A stretch of 64,000 nucleotides of DNA from an uncultured Lachnospiraceae bacterium (GCA_945929965.1 CAMEOT010000003.1:70670-134669); one strand, 5' to 3'; positions 44,273-53,597 are shown, counted from the first letter of the stretch. Program-made: numbers and translations. Notes: generated by a model not told the origin, from the sequence alone.

Positions 44273-45565
44273 ATGTTTGCTGACAGAGCTAAAATTTACG
44301 TAAGAAGCGGTAAAGGCGGAGATGGTCATGTGTCCTTTCGCCGCGAAAAATATGTTCCCAGTGGCGGCCCTGACGGTGGAGACGGTGGTCACGGCGGAGA
44401 CGTGATCTTTGTTGTGGATGAGGGACTGAATACCCTGATCGATTTCCGGCACATCCGTAAGTACAAGGCCGGAGACGGGGAAGAAGGCGGCAAAAAGAAT
44501 TGCCGTGGTAAGGACGGAGAAGATATTATTATCAAAGTCCCTGCGGGAACCGTAATTAAAGAAGCACAGAGCGGGCAGGTAATTACGGATATGTCGGGAG
44601 ACAACAAATGGGTTGTTCTTCTAAAAGGCGGTAAGGGCGGCAACGGTAACCAACATTATGCCACCAGCACCATGCAGGCTCCGAAGTATGCACAGCCGGG
44701 ACAGGCAGCGCAGGAACTGGAGCTTTTGTTGGAGCTAAAGGTCATCGCCGATGTAGGACTGGTGGGATTCCCCAATGTGGGTAAGTCCACTTTTCTGTCC
44801 AGAGTAACCAATGCCAGACCTAAGATTGCCAACTATCATTTCACTACTCTGAATCCAAATTTGGGTGTGGTGGATCTGGAAGGAACCGGTGGTTTCGTTA
44901 TTGCGGATATCCCCGGACTGATCGAAGGTGCTTCCGAAGGCGTGGGACTGGGACATGAGTTCCTGCGCCATATTGAGCGTACCAAGGTGATCATCCATAT
45001 CGTGGATGCGGCAGGTACGGAAGGCAGAGATCCCATTCAGGATATTTATGCCATCAATAAGGAACTGGAAGCCTATAATCCGGAGATTGCTGCACGTCCC
45101 CAGGTCATTGCAGCGAATAAGATCGATGCTATTTACACCGAGGACGGTTCCGACCCCGTGGAGGCGATCCGTGCAGAGTTTGAGCCGAAGGGGATAAAGG
45201 TATTCCCTATGTCTGCAGTAACCGGTCAGGGTGTAAAGGAGCTTTTATATGAAGTAAATGAAATGCTTCAGGAAATTGGAGAAGAGACTACGGTCTTCGC
45301 ACAGGAGTACTTCCCGGATAGCATGACAGGATCTGTGGACGATGCCTATACCGTAACCTATGATGAGGAAGAGGACGAGTATGTAGTAGAAGGACCTAAG
45401 ATCGAGAAGATGTTAGGTTATACGAATCTGGACAGCGAGAAGGGATTTACCTTCTTCCAGAATTTCCTGAAGGATGCCGGAATCCTGGAAGAATTGGAAA
45501 GCTTAGGTATCCAGGAGGGTGATACAGTTCGTATGTATGGACTGTCCTTTGATTACTATAAGTAA
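44273..45565 (+). CDS. obg: GTPase Obg
   Basis: 430 residues with three parts: a glycine-rich Obg fold (about 1-158; GGDGGHGGDVIFVVDEG), a GTPase domain (P-loop GFPNVGKST, G3 DIPGLIEGAS, G4 AANKID) and a C-terminal OCT domain (about 345-425). Late 50S assembly and stress-control GTPase. AAAGGAGAAC site. Its place after rpmA is conserved. Confidence 0.97.
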   Translation: MFADRAKIYVRSGKGGDGHVSFRREKYVPSGGPDGGDGGHGGDVIFVVDEGLNTLIDFRHIRKYKAGDGEEGGKKNCRGKDGEDIIIKVPAGTVIKEAQSGQVITDMSGDNKWVVLLKGGKGGNGNQHYATSTMQAPKYAQPGQAAQELELLLELKVIADVGLVGFPNVGKSTFLSRVTNARPKIANYHFTTLNPNLGVVDLEGTGGFVIADIPGLIEGASEGVGLGHEFLRHIERTKVIIHIVDAAGTEGRDPIQDIYAINKELEAYNPEIAARPQVIAANKIDAIYTEDGSDPVEAIRAEFEPKGIKVFPMSAVTGQGVKELLYEVNEMLQEIGEETTVFAQEYFPDSMTGSVDDAYTVTYDEEEDEYVVEGPKIEKMLGYTNLDSEKGFTFFQNFLKDAGILEELESLGIQEGDTVRMYGLSFDYYK

Positions 45566-45596
45566 AACACGGAAACGTTTGAGAAAGGAATAAATT

Positions 45597-45887
45597 ATGA
45601 CGAGCAAACAGAGAGCCTATTTGATGAGTCTGGCAAGCAATCTGAATCCGATTTTCCAGGTGGGAAAATCCAGCCTGACTCCGGAACTTACCGCAGCCAT
45701 CGGTGAGTCTTTCAACAATAACGAACTGATCAAGATCGGCGTGCTGAAGAATTGTTTCGATGACCCCAGAGCGATCGCTGAGATGGTGGCAGAACGTACC
45801 CATTCCCAGGTGGTACAGGTCATCGGCAAAAAAATCGTACTGTATAAGCCGGACAAAGACAAGCCGAAGATTGAACTGCCCCGTTAA
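45597..45887 (+). CDS. yhbY: YhbY-type RNA-binding (CRM domain) protein
   Basis: 96 residues, one CRM domain: TSKQRAYLMSLASNLNPIFQVGKSSLTPE, GVLKNCFDDPR and the usual VVQVIGKKIVLYKPD end. Associates with pre-50S particles in homologs. Lies in the obg-yhbY-nadD-yqeK-rsfS run common in Firmicutes. Confidence 0.93.
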   Translation: MTSKQRAYLMSLASNLNPIFQVGKSSLTPELTAAIGESFNNNELIKIGVLKNCFDDPRAIAEMVAERTHSQVVQVIGKKIVLYKPDKDKPKIELPR

Positions 45888-45927
45888 TCGTTATATTGCA
45901 ATCGGAATCCATACAGAGGGATGAAGT

Positions 45928-46542
45928 ATGAGCAGAATAGGCATTATGGGAGGCACATTTAACCCAATCCACATAGGACATCTGATGCTGGCAGAACAGG
46001 CATTGGAGTCGGCACACTTAGACCAGATCTGGATGATACCGACGGGGTGTTCTTATCTGAAGACAAAAGAGGGCATTACGGTTCTGCCCGGGACAGAACG
46101 TTATGACATGGTGCAACTTGCTATCGCAGATAACGACAGATTCCGCTGCCTGGACATTGAGATAAAACGTCCCGGAGACTCTTACAGCTATGAGACTATG
46201 GAGCAGCTGAACAGAGAATATCCGGACCATCTTTTTTATTTCATCTGCGGAGCTGACTGTCTGTTTACCATGGAACATTGGAAATGCGCAGACCGCCTGT
46301 TTGATGCATGTGAGATTATAGCTGCGGTACGGGGAGATGCGGATATGAAAGGAATGCAGGAGAAGATCAGGCAGTTGGAGGAACATTTTTCTGCGAAGAT
46401 ACAGTTACTCTCTTTTCGAAGAATTGAGCTCTCTTCTTCGGAAATCCGAGCGAGAAGATCCCAAGGTCTTTCCGTGCGTTATCTTGTGCCGGAAGCAGTG
46501 AGAGAATATATGGAAGAAAAGGGGCTTTACCTGGATGAGTGA
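45928..46542 (+). CDS. nadD: Nicotinate-nucleotide adenylyltransferase
   Basis: 204 residues. Nucleotidyltransferase fold with GGTFNPIHIGHLMLAEQA and the C-terminal SSSEIRARRSQGLSVRYLVP. Makes nicotinate adenine dinucleotide on the way to NAD. Ends 8 bases into yqeK, so the two are likely translated together. Confidence 0.96.
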   Translation: MSRIGIMGGTFNPIHIGHLMLAEQALESAHLDQIWMIPTGCSYLKTKEGITVLPGTERYDMVQLAIADNDRFRCLDIEIKRPGDSYSYETMEQLNREYPDHLFYFICGADCLFTMEHWKCADRLFDACEIIAAVRGDADMKGMQEKIRQLEEHFSAKIQLLSFRRIELSSSEIRARRSQGLSVRYLVPEAVREYMEEKGLYLDE

Positions 46543-47116
46543 TATCCTAAAAAAACTGACTAAAGAGATGCAAAAAGTACAGGATTCCAAGCGCTTTACT
46601 CATACATTGGGGGTAGAATACACGGCGGCGGCCCTTGCCATGCGATACGGTGAAGATGTGGAACGTGCACAGATCGCAGGTCTGCTTCATGATTGTGCCA
46701 AATGCATGGAAAATGATAAACTTTTGTCTGCCTGCGAAAAGTATCATCTTCCCGCGACGGATGTGGAAAAGCGCAATCCCTATCTTTTACATACCAGAGT
46801 AGGAAGCTATCTGGCGAAAAAGAAATATAAAATCGAAGATCCTGAGATCTTAAGTGCAATTTTGTATCATACTACAGGGCGTCCGGGCATGACTCTTCTG
46901 GAGCAGATCATTTTTACTGCAGATTATATTGAACCGGGGAGAAAACAGGCACCGAACCTTACCCAGATCCGCCACTTGGCATTTACGGATCTGAATGCTG
47001 CCGTGACGAAGATTTTAGAGGATACTCTGGAATACCTGAAATCGGGAGACGGTGAGATGGATCCTATGACAGAAGAAACCTATAACTATTATAAGAAGAA
47101 TGAATCAATAAAATAG
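46535..47116 (+). CDS. yqeK: YqeK family HD-domain phosphohydrolase
   Basis: 193 residues, HD domain with RFTHTLGVEYTAAALA, GLLHDCAKCM and HTRVGSYLAKK. Bacterial YqeK proteins hydrolyse diadenosine tetraphosphate symmetrically; I assign that from the family. Fixed neighbour of nadD and rsfS. Confidence 0.92.
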   Translation: MSDILKKLTKEMQKVQDSKRFTHTLGVEYTAAALAMRYGEDVERAQIAGLLHDCAKCMENDKLLSACEKYHLPATDVEKRNPYLLHTRVGSYLAKKKYKIEDPEILSAILYHTTGRPGMTLLEQIIFTADYIEPGRKQAPNLTQIRHLAFTDLNAAVTKILEDTLEYLKSGDGEMDPMTEETYNYYKKNESIK

Positions 47117-47134
47117 AAAGTGTGAGGAGTAAGC

Positions 47135-47488
47135 ATGAGCGAAGAATCCAGAAAAATGGCAAAGCTTGCCGTAGAAGCATTGGATGATAAAAAAGCAGAA
47201 GATATTAAAGTAATAGACATCAGTAAAGTATCTGTGATCGCAGATTATTTTATTATTGCCGGCGGTAATAATTCCAGTCAGATTCAGGCATTGTGTGATA
47301 ATGTGGAAGAGAAAATGGGAAGAGCTGGTTTCCCTGCCAGACAGACCGAAGGCTATGAGACAGCCAACTGGGTACTGTTAGACTTTGGCGATGTGATCGT
47401 ACATGTCTTTGACAAGGAAAACCGTCTGCTCTATGATCTGGAACGTATCTGGAGAGATGGCGTACAGATTCCCGTAGAGGAACTTTAA
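47135..47488 (+). CDS. rsfS: Ribosome silencing factor
   Basis: 117 residues (RsfS/YbeB/Iojap). VSVIADYFIIAGGNNSSQIQALCDNVE and NWVLLDFGDVIVHVFD are diagnostic. Binds L14 and blocks subunit joining in slow growth. Its TAA shares a TTAA with the stop of the convergent gene, a four-base overlap region. The last gene of the ribosome-linked run. Confidence 0.96.
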   Translation: MSEESRKMAKLAVEALDDKKAEDIKVIDISKVSVIADYFIIAGGNNSSQIQALCDNVEEKMGRAGFPARQTEGYETANWVLLDFGDVIVHVFDKENRLLYDLERIWRDGVQIPVEEL

Positions 47489-47694
47489 GCCTCGCTATCT
47501 CCCAGATGGAGAAAGAAGCTGATGAGATAGAGTCCGCTGATTCCCACCAACACATATACAATTCTGGAAAACCAGGACATATCACCGAACAGGAAGGCTA
47601 CAAGATCAAAGCGGAAAAGTCCGATCAGCCCCCAGTTCACGGCACCTATTATGGCTATGGTGAGAGCGGTTCCATCCAAATATTTTTTACCCAT
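47485..47694 (-). CDS. DUF378 small membrane protein
   Basis: 69 residues, two membrane segments (about 9-29 and 42-62) with the family core IAIIGAVNWGLIGLFRFDLVAFLFG. Function unknown. Monocistronic and convergent with rsfS. The rsfS transcript should run through it on the opposite strand to a terminator at 47710. Confidence 0.88.
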   Translation of the reverse strand: MGKKYLDGTALTIAIIGAVNWGLIGLFRFDLVAFLFGDMSWFSRIVYVLVGISGLYLISFFLHLGDSEA

Positions 47695-47709
47695 AAAATC
47701 TCCTTATCC

Positions 47710-47757
47710 TGTCTGTATGGACTTTGCTGCTGTAAGTTCCATACAGACATTTTTTTT
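47710..47757 (+). terminator. Terminator, plus strand, beyond the DUF378 gene
   Basis: Stem TGTCTGTATGGA (47710-47721) / TCCATACAGACA (47738-47749), 16-base loop, eight T. Oriented to end plus-strand transcripts (rsfS operon), although it lies upstream of the minus-strand DUF378 start. Confidence 0.85.
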
Positions 47758-47890
47758 GAAGTTTCTATTAAATGATTGTTTCGTAAATAGTCTTTCCTCC
47801 GGAATAAAAAATATACTATATTTATATTAAAATATGATTTGGTTGATCTATTTTAATGTAAAAAAACATCAAATTAGAAAAGAAAATCCA

Positions 47891-47919
47891 TTGACAAAGG
47901 AAATAGAAGCGAGTAATAT
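47891..47919 (+). promoter_or_regulatory. livJ promoter
   Basis: TTGACA (47891-47896), 17-base spacer, TAATAT (47914-47919). A direct repeat TATACATTGT follows in the leader. Confidence 0.75.
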
Positions 47920-47933
47920 ACAAAAATAACAAT

Positions 47934-47960
47934 TATACATTGTATATTTGTATACATTGT
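47934..47960 (+). repeat. Direct repeat TATACATTGT in the livJ leader
   Basis: TATACATTGT at 47934-47943 and again at 47951-47960, start-to-start 17 bases, between the promoter and the ribosome binding site. Could be a regulator site or chance in AT-rich DNA. Confidence 0.5.
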
Positions 47961-47979
47961 TAAAAAGGAGGAAGATATT

Positions 47980-49197
47980 ATGAAGAAATTTAACAAGTTT
48001 TTAAGTGTTGCCGTAGCATCTGCTATGGTAATGGCTATGGCTGGCTGTGGTAATACAGACAATGGTTCTGCAGCAACCGGTACAAACGCAGCAACTGAGA
48101 GTGCAGCAGCTTCCGACAGTGCAGCATCCGGCAGCGTATTTAAGATCGGTGGTATCGGACCTACTACCGGTGGCGCAGCAGTTTATGGACTGGCTGTACA
48201 GCACGGCGCAGAGATTGCAGTAGAAGAGATCAATGCAGCAGGCGGTATCAACGGTTATCAGGTAGAATTCAAGTTCCAGGATGACGAGGCAGATGCTGAG
48301 AAATCCGTAAATGCTTATAATGCATTAAAGGACTGGGGCGCTCAGATCATTGATGGCTCTACCACCAGTGGTGCATGTATTGCAGTTACTGACAAGACCA
48401 AAGAGGACAATATGTTCCAGATTACTCCTTCCGGTTCCGCAGTAGAATGTGTTCAGTATGATAACAACTTCCGCGTATGCTTCTCCGATCCTAACCAGGG
48501 TCTTGCATCCGCACAGTATATTGGTGAGAACGGTCTGGCTGAGAAGATTGCCGTTATTTATGACAGCTCCGATGTATATTCTTCCGGTATTTACGAGAAG
48601 TTTGCAAAAGAAGCTGAGAATCAGCCGTTTGAAATCGTAGCAGCAGAAGCTTTTACCGCTGATAACAAGACTGATTTCTCCGTACAGTTACAGAAGGCAA
48701 AGGATGCCGGAGCAGACATGGTATTCCTTCCTATTTATTATCAGGAATCCGCACTTATCCTAACACAGGCAGCTGCTATGGGTTATGCTCCCAAGTGGTT
48801 CTCATGTGACGGCATGGATGGTATTCTCGGTGGTGTAGATAACTTTGATGTATCTCTGACCGAAGGCGTTATGCTGTTAACTCCTTTCGCAGCTGATGCA
48901 ACCGATGATCTGACCCAGTCTTTCGTAACTAAGTATAAGGAAAAATATGGTGAGACCCCCAACCAGTTCGCAGCAGACAGTTATGATGCTATCTATGTGA
49001 TCAAGGCTGCTATCGAGAAGAGCGGTGTTACTCCTGATATGAGTGTTTCTGATATTTGTGATGGTATGAAGGCTGCCATGACAGAGATCACTGTAGATGG
49101 TCTGACCGGTAACGGCATGACCTGGACCGCAGACGGTGAGGCTAACAAGGCTCCTAAGGCTGTTGTGATCGAGAATGGTGCTTACAAGGCTATGTAA
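47980..49197 (+). CDS. livJ: Branched-chain amino acid ABC transporter, substrate-binding lipoprotein
   Basis: 405 residues. Lipoprotein signal with lipobox MAMAGC (Cys about 23), an Ala/Ser/Thr-rich linker, then a type I periplasmic-binding fold (FKIGGIGPTTGGAAVYGLAVQHGAEIAVEEINAAGGING). AAGGAGG site. Captures leucine, isoleucine or valine (or related compounds) outside the cell for the LivHMGF permease encoded downstream. A hairpin after it probably reduces expression of the permease genes relative to this protein. Confidence 0.93.
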   Translation: MKKFNKFLSVAVASAMVMAMAGCGNTDNGSAATGTNAATESAAASDSAASGSVFKIGGIGPTTGGAAVYGLAVQHGAEIAVEEINAAGGINGYQVEFKFQDDEADAEKSVNAYNALKDWGAQIIDGSTTSGACIAVTDKTKEDNMFQITPSGSAVECVQYDNNFRVCFSDPNQGLASAQYIGENGLAEKIAVIYDSSDVYSSGIYEKFAKEAENQPFEIVAAEAFTADNKTDFSVQLQKAKDAGADMVFLPIYYQESALILTQAAAMGYAPKWFSCDGMDGILGGVDNFDVSLTEGVMLLTPFAADATDDLTQSFVTKYKEKYGETPNQFAADSYDAIYVIKAAIEKSGVTPDMSVSDICDGMKAAMTEITVDGLTGNGMTWTADGEANKAPKAVVIENGAYKAM

Positions 49198-49216
49198 TTT
49201 TGCTGACAAAGTTTCC

Positions 49217-49246
49217 AAAGAGGGTTACCGCAGGGTAGCCCTCTTT
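49217..49246 (+). terminator. Hairpin between livJ and livH
   Basis: Stem AAAGAGGGTTACC (49217-49229) / GGTAGCCCTCTTT (49234-49246), one G-T pair. The tail is GCTTAATG, so termination is likely partial; it probably stabilises livJ mRNA. Confidence 0.65.
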
Positions 49247-49375
49247 GCTTAATGTCAGAGATTTTGCAATAATAAGGAGCAGTTGTTTTTCCCGGTATGT
49301 TCTGCTATACTTTATTTTAGTTATACTTTATTTTATATGATAATTTGTGCATTCGCATGAATGGAGGTAGTTCAC

Positions 49376-50260
49376 ATGAGTTTTATCAGTTATCTGATCA
49401 ACGGTATCAGCCTTGGAAGTGTCTATGCGCTGATCGCATTAGGTTATACCATGGTATATGGTATTGCTAAAATGCTGAATTTCGCACATGGTGATGTTAT
49501 TATGGTCGGTGCATTTATTACTTATACAATGTGCAGTACCATGGGGCTTTCTCCTGTGATTGGTGTTCTGGCAGCTGTTGTTGCTTGTACTCTGCTTGGA
49601 ATGGCTATTGAAAAGGTAGCCTACAAGCCTTTGAGAAAGGCAGCTTCTCCTTTGGCGGTACTGATCACTGCCATTGGTGTCAGCTATCTGCTGCAGAATG
49701 TGGCACTTTTGATTTTTGGCGCCAATGCGAAGGCATTTACTTCAGTAGTATCTGTTCCGGCACTGAAGCTGGCAGACGGACAGATCAATATTACCGGAGA
49801 GACGATCGTGACGATTCTGTCCTGTCTGGTTATTATGGCCGGCCTGATGCTCTTTATTAATAAGACCAAAGCCGGTCAGGCCATGTTGGCGGTATCCGAG
49901 GATAAGGGAGCAGCACAGTTGATGGGAATCAATGTGGACGGAACCATTGCGCTTACCTTTGCGATCGGATCCGGTCTGGCTGCAGTGGCAGGTGTGCTGT
50001 TATGCTCTGCATATCCTTCCCTGACACCCTATACCGGTTCCATGCCGGGTATCAAAGCTTTCGTAGCTGCTGTATTCGGTGGTATCGGATCCATCCCCGG
50101 TGCTTTGGTCGGCGGTATTCTGCTTGGTATTATTGAAATCTTCGGCAAAGCCTACATATCTTCCCAGATGGCAGATGCCATTGTGTTTGCGGTATTGATT
50201 GTTGTACTTTTGGTAAAACCTGCCGGACTGTTTGGCAAAAATATTCAGGAAAAAGTATAA
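49376..50260 (+). CDS. livH: Branched-chain amino acid ABC transporter permease LivH
   Basis: 294 residues from ATG 49376 (GGAGG upstream; the longer frame from 49361 includes the ribosome binding site itself). About eight membrane segments. SFISYLINGISLGSVYALIALGYTMVYGIAKMLNFAHGD is the classic LivH start, and GGIGSIPGALVGGILLG the cytoplasmic coupling loop. Confidence 0.94.
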   Translation: MSFISYLINGISLGSVYALIALGYTMVYGIAKMLNFAHGDVIMVGAFITYTMCSTMGLSPVIGVLAAVVACTLLGMAIEKVAYKPLRKAASPLAVLITAIGVSYLLQNVALLIFGANAKAFTSVVSVPALKLADGQINITGETIVTILSCLVIMAGLMLFINKTKAGQAMLAVSEDKGAAQLMGINVDGTIALTFAIGSGLAAVAGVLLCSAYPSLTPYTGSMPGIKAFVAAVFGGIGSIPGALVGGILLGIIEIFGKAYISSQMADAIVFAVLIVVLLVKPAGLFGKNIQEKV

Positions 50261-50281
50261 GGGAAGAGGCAGGTGAATAAT

Positions 50282-51364
50282 ATGAAGAAATTATCGAATA
50301 AGAAAATGAATAAAACCTTCCGTGATAACCTTATTACTTACGGAATGGTGATCGCTGCCTATGTGATCATGCAGATCCTGGTGTCTGCCGGTGCGGTGAG
50401 CAGTCTGATACAGGGCTTATTGGTTCCTCTGTGTACTTATGCGATTCTGGCGGTATCTCTGAACCTTACGGTAGGCATCCTGGGAGAGCTGAGCCTCGGT
50501 CATGCCGGATTTATGTGTATCGGTGCCTTTACCAGTGCCTTTTTCTCCAAAGTCATGGAAAATACCGCATTGCCTTCCGGGCTTCGCTTTTTCTGTGCAT
50601 TGTTGATCGGCGCTTTATTTGCGGGTATTTTCGGCCTGCTGATCGGTATTCCCGTACTTCGTCTGAAGGGTGACTATCTTGCCATTGTAACGCTGGCATT
50701 TGGCGAGATCATTAAGAATCTGGTCAATATTCTGTTTGTTGGACTGGATGAGAATGGCTTCCACATTTCCTTTACCAACACCATGGATCTGAATATGTCA
50801 GAGGACGGTCAGGTCATTATTAAAGGGGCGCAGGGTATCACCGGAACTCCTCATGACTCCAATTTTACCATTGGTATTGTGTTATTACTTGTGACGCTGT
50901 TTATTGTATTGAACCTGATTCATTCCAGAGACGGTCGTGCGATCATGGCTATTCGTGATAATACCATTGCAGCGGAATCCGTGGGAATTCATATTACCAA
51001 ATATAAGCTGATGGCTTTCTCCATCTCCGCAGCTCTCGCAGGCGTGGCAGGAGTATTGTATGCACACAATCTGTCTACCCTGACAGCACTGCCTAAGAAC
51101 TTCGGATACAATATGTCTATTATGATTCTGGTGTTCGTTGTACTGGGCGGTATCGGTAACATCCGCGGTTCCATTATTGCTTCTGTAATTCTGACGTTAT
51201 TGCCGGAACTTTTACGTGGACTGAACGATTATCGTATGTTGATCTATTCCATCGTACTGATCGTTATGATGCTGTTTAACTGGGCTCCGAAATGTATTGA
51301 ATGGAGAGAGAAAGTAGCAGCCAGATTTAAGAGTAAGAAGTCTGTGAAAAAGGAGGCTGAATAA
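50282..51364 (+). CDS. livM: Branched-chain amino acid ABC transporter permease LivM
   Basis: 360 residues from ATG 50282; a GTG at 50273 adds three residues and is close to the same site. About nine membrane segments. LSLGHAGFMCIGAFTSAFF, RLKGDYLAIVTLAFGEI and FVVLGGIGNIRGSIIAS mark LivM. Ends in a basic tail; 2 bases before livG. Confidence 0.94.
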   Translation: MKKLSNKKMNKTFRDNLITYGMVIAAYVIMQILVSAGAVSSLIQGLLVPLCTYAILAVSLNLTVGILGELSLGHAGFMCIGAFTSAFFSKVMENTALPSGLRFFCALLIGALFAGIFGLLIGIPVLRLKGDYLAIVTLAFGEIIKNLVNILFVGLDENGFHISFTNTMDLNMSEDGQVIIKGAQGITGTPHDSNFTIGIVLLLVTLFIVLNLIHSRDGRAIMAIRDNTIAAESVGIHITKYKLMAFSISAALAGVAGVLYAHNLSTLTALPKNFGYNMSIMILVFVVLGGIGNIRGSIIASVILTLLPELLRGLNDYRMLIYSIVLIVMMLFNWAPKCIEWREKVAARFKSKKSVKKEAE

Positions 51365-51366
51365 TC

Positions 51367-52125
51367 ATGGCATTATTAGAGGCAAAAAAATTAGGCATTT
51401 CTTTTGGCGGACTTCGTGCGGTAGATGATTTTAATATCAGTATTGAAAAAGGTGCACTGTATGGACTGATCGGTCCCAATGGTGCCGGAAAAACCACCGT
51501 ATTTAATCTGCTGACCGGCGTATATAAACCCACAGAGGGAATTATTACTCTGGATGGCAAGGATATCACCGGCAAAAAGACTATCGACATCAACCAGGCG
51601 GGTATTGCAAGAACTTTCCAGAATATCCGACTGTTCAAGGATCTGTCTGTAATCGATAACGTAAAAGTAGGACTACACAACCATATGGGGTACAGTATCA
51701 TTACGGGAATTTTACGTCTGCCCAAATATTATAAAGTAGAAAAGAAGATGACGGAGGAAGCCATGGAGCTTCTGAAGGTATTCGGACTGGAAGCGGAAGC
51801 AGATACACTGGCTGATAATCTCCCCTACGGTAAACAGAGAAAGTTAGAGATTGCCAGAGCACTGGCTACCAAACCGAAGCTTCTTCTGTTAGATGAGCCT
51901 GCTGCAGGTATGAATCCCAACGAGACACAGGAACTGATGGATACCATTCGTTTTGTCAGAGAGCATTTTGATATGACGATCCTTCTGATCGAGCATGACA
52001 TGAAACTGGTAAGCGGAATCTGTGAGGAACTTACGGTGTTGAATTTCGGCCGTGTGCTGTGTCAGGGTAAGACCAGTGATGTGCTGAATAATCCGGAAGT
52101 AATCAAGGCTTATCTGGGCGAATAG
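51367..52125 (+). CDS. livG: Branched-chain amino acid ABC transporter ATPase LivG
   Basis: 252 residues. Walker A GPNGAGKTT, the LivG-type AGIARTFQNIRLF Q-loop, signature LPYGKQRKLEIARALA and Walker B LLLLDEPAAGMNP, H-loop IEHDM. One of two nucleotide-binding subunits of the transporter. Confidence 0.96.
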   Translation: MALLEAKKLGISFGGLRAVDDFNISIEKGALYGLIGPNGAGKTTVFNLLTGVYKPTEGIITLDGKDITGKKTIDINQAGIARTFQNIRLFKDLSVIDNVKVGLHNHMGYSIITGILRLPKYYKVEKKMTEEAMELLKVFGLEAEADTLADNLPYGKQRKLEIARALATKPKLLLLDEPAAGMNPNETQELMDTIRFVREHFDMTILLIEHDMKLVSGICEELTVLNFGRVLCQGKTSDVLNNPEVIKAYLGE

Positions 52126-52133
52126 GAGGATAG

Positions 52134-52850
52134 ATGGCTATGGCAATGTTAGAGGTAAATGATATCAAAGTATATTACGGCATGATACAGGCCATAAAGG
52201 GTGTGTCCTTCCATGTAGATGAGGGTGAGGTCATTGCACTGATCGGCGCCAACGGTGCCGGTAAGACGACAATCCTGCATACCGTATCCGGACTGCTGAC
52301 GCCGAAGGAAGGTTCCATTACTTTTGAAGGTCAGGATCTGGTCAAAATTCCGGGACACAAGATCGTATCCATGGGTATGGCGCATGTACCGGAGGGAAGA
52401 CGAGTATTTGCACAGCTTTCCGTATTACAGAATCTGATGATGGGTGCTTACACCAGAAAAGATAAAGAAGAGATCGCTCAGACCTTAGAGACAGTATTTG
52501 AGCGTTTCCCCCGTTTAAAGGAACGTCAGAACCAGATGGCAGGAACTTTAAGTGGCGGTGAACAGCAGATGCTGGCAATGGGCAGAGCCCTGATGTCTCA
52601 TCCCAAGATTATATTAATGGATGAGCCGTCCATGGGACTGTCTCCGATTTTCGTCAATGAGATCTTTGATATTATTCAGGAGGTAAGCAAGAGCGGTACT
52701 ACGGTTCTGTTAGTTGAGCAGAATGCGAAGAAGGCACTGTCTATCGCTGACAGAGCGTATGTATTAGAGACTGGTAAGATCGTTCTGGAAGGCAAAGCAA
52801 GTGACCTTCTGAATAATGATTCCATTAAGAAAGCATATCTGGGTGAATAA
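52134..52850 (+). CDS. livF: Branched-chain amino acid ABC transporter ATPase LivF
   Basis: 238 residues. Walker A GANGAGKTT, GMAHVPEGRRVFAQLSV Q-loop typical of LivF, signature LSGGEQQMLAMGRAL, Walker B IILMDEPSMGLSP. Three closely spaced ATGs (52134, 52140, 52146) leave the exact start open; AGGAGG just upstream favours the first or second. Confidence 0.96.
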   Translation: MAMAMLEVNDIKVYYGMIQAIKGVSFHVDEGEVIALIGANGAGKTTILHTVSGLLTPKEGSITFEGQDLVKIPGHKIVSMGMAHVPEGRRVFAQLSVLQNLMMGAYTRKDKEEIAQTLETVFERFPRLKERQNQMAGTLSGGEQQMLAMGRALMSHPKIILMDEPSMGLSPIFVNEIFDIIQEVSKSGTTVLLVEQNAKKALSIADRAYVLETGKIVLEGKASDLLNNDSIKKAYLGE

Positions 52851-52897
52851 CCCTTGATGTAAGTCGCTGCGGGTGGAAGCAGCAGTGACAGAAAGGT

Positions 52898-53536
52898 ATG
52901 GTGATTGGAATGAATAATGTAGTTATTACCATTGCAAGACAGTATGGAAGCGGAGGAAGAACCATCGGCGAGATGCTGGCAAAGAAGCTGAATGTCCATT
53001 ATTATGACAAAGAGCTGATGAAGCTTGCCAGTGATGACAGCGGAATCAATGAGGCTCTGTTCGTGAATGCGGACGAAAAAGTGAAAAACACCAGTCTGTT
53101 CCATATTGCCAGGAAAGAATATCATGGAGAACTGATCCCTCCGGAAAGCGATGATTTCACATCAACAGACAATCTGTTTAACTATCAGGCGAAGATCATC
53201 CGTGACCTGGCAAAAGAGGAATCCTGCGTCATTATCGGTCGTTGTGCGGATTATGTATTGAAGGATTATCCTAATGTCCTCAGTGTATTTATTCATGCCC
53301 CGAAGGAATATTGTCTGGAAGGCGCAGCGAAGAAGCATAGCATGAGCCCTAAGGAATTGGAGCGCTTTATCAATAAGACGGATAAGCACCGTGCGGAGTA
53401 CTATAAGTATCATACCGGACGGGAATGGACAGATGCAAGGAACTATGATCTGTGTCTGGACAGCTCCAAACTGGGATATGAGAGATGCGTGGACGAGATC
53501 ATTTCTTATATGAAGGTACGATTCCCAGAGGAGTAA
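52898..53536 (+). CDS. Cytidylate kinase-like family protein (copy 2)
   Basis: 212 residues from ATG 52898; ATG 52910 (MNNVVITIARQYGSGGRTIGEML) is the start expected by family but has a weaker site. Same layout as the 42441 gene: P-loop-like GSGGRTIGEMLAKKL, YYDKELMKLAS, and CVIIGRCADYVLKDYP. Probably a paralogue. It lies right after the liv operon and ends at a strong terminator. Confidence 0.85.
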   Translation: MVIGMNNVVITIARQYGSGGRTIGEMLAKKLNVHYYDKELMKLASDDSGINEALFVNADEKVKNTSLFHIARKEYHGELIPPESDDFTSTDNLFNYQAKIIRDLAKEESCVIIGRCADYVLKDYPNVLSVFIHAPKEYCLEGAAKKHSMSPKELERFINKTDKHRAEYYKYHTGREWTDARNYDLCLDSSKLGYERCVDEIISYMKVRFPEE

Positions 53537-53597
53537 TATCTGACAGATTACATAATGTATATATAATTTCATAGAACTGTAGTTTTTTTGAATTAAG

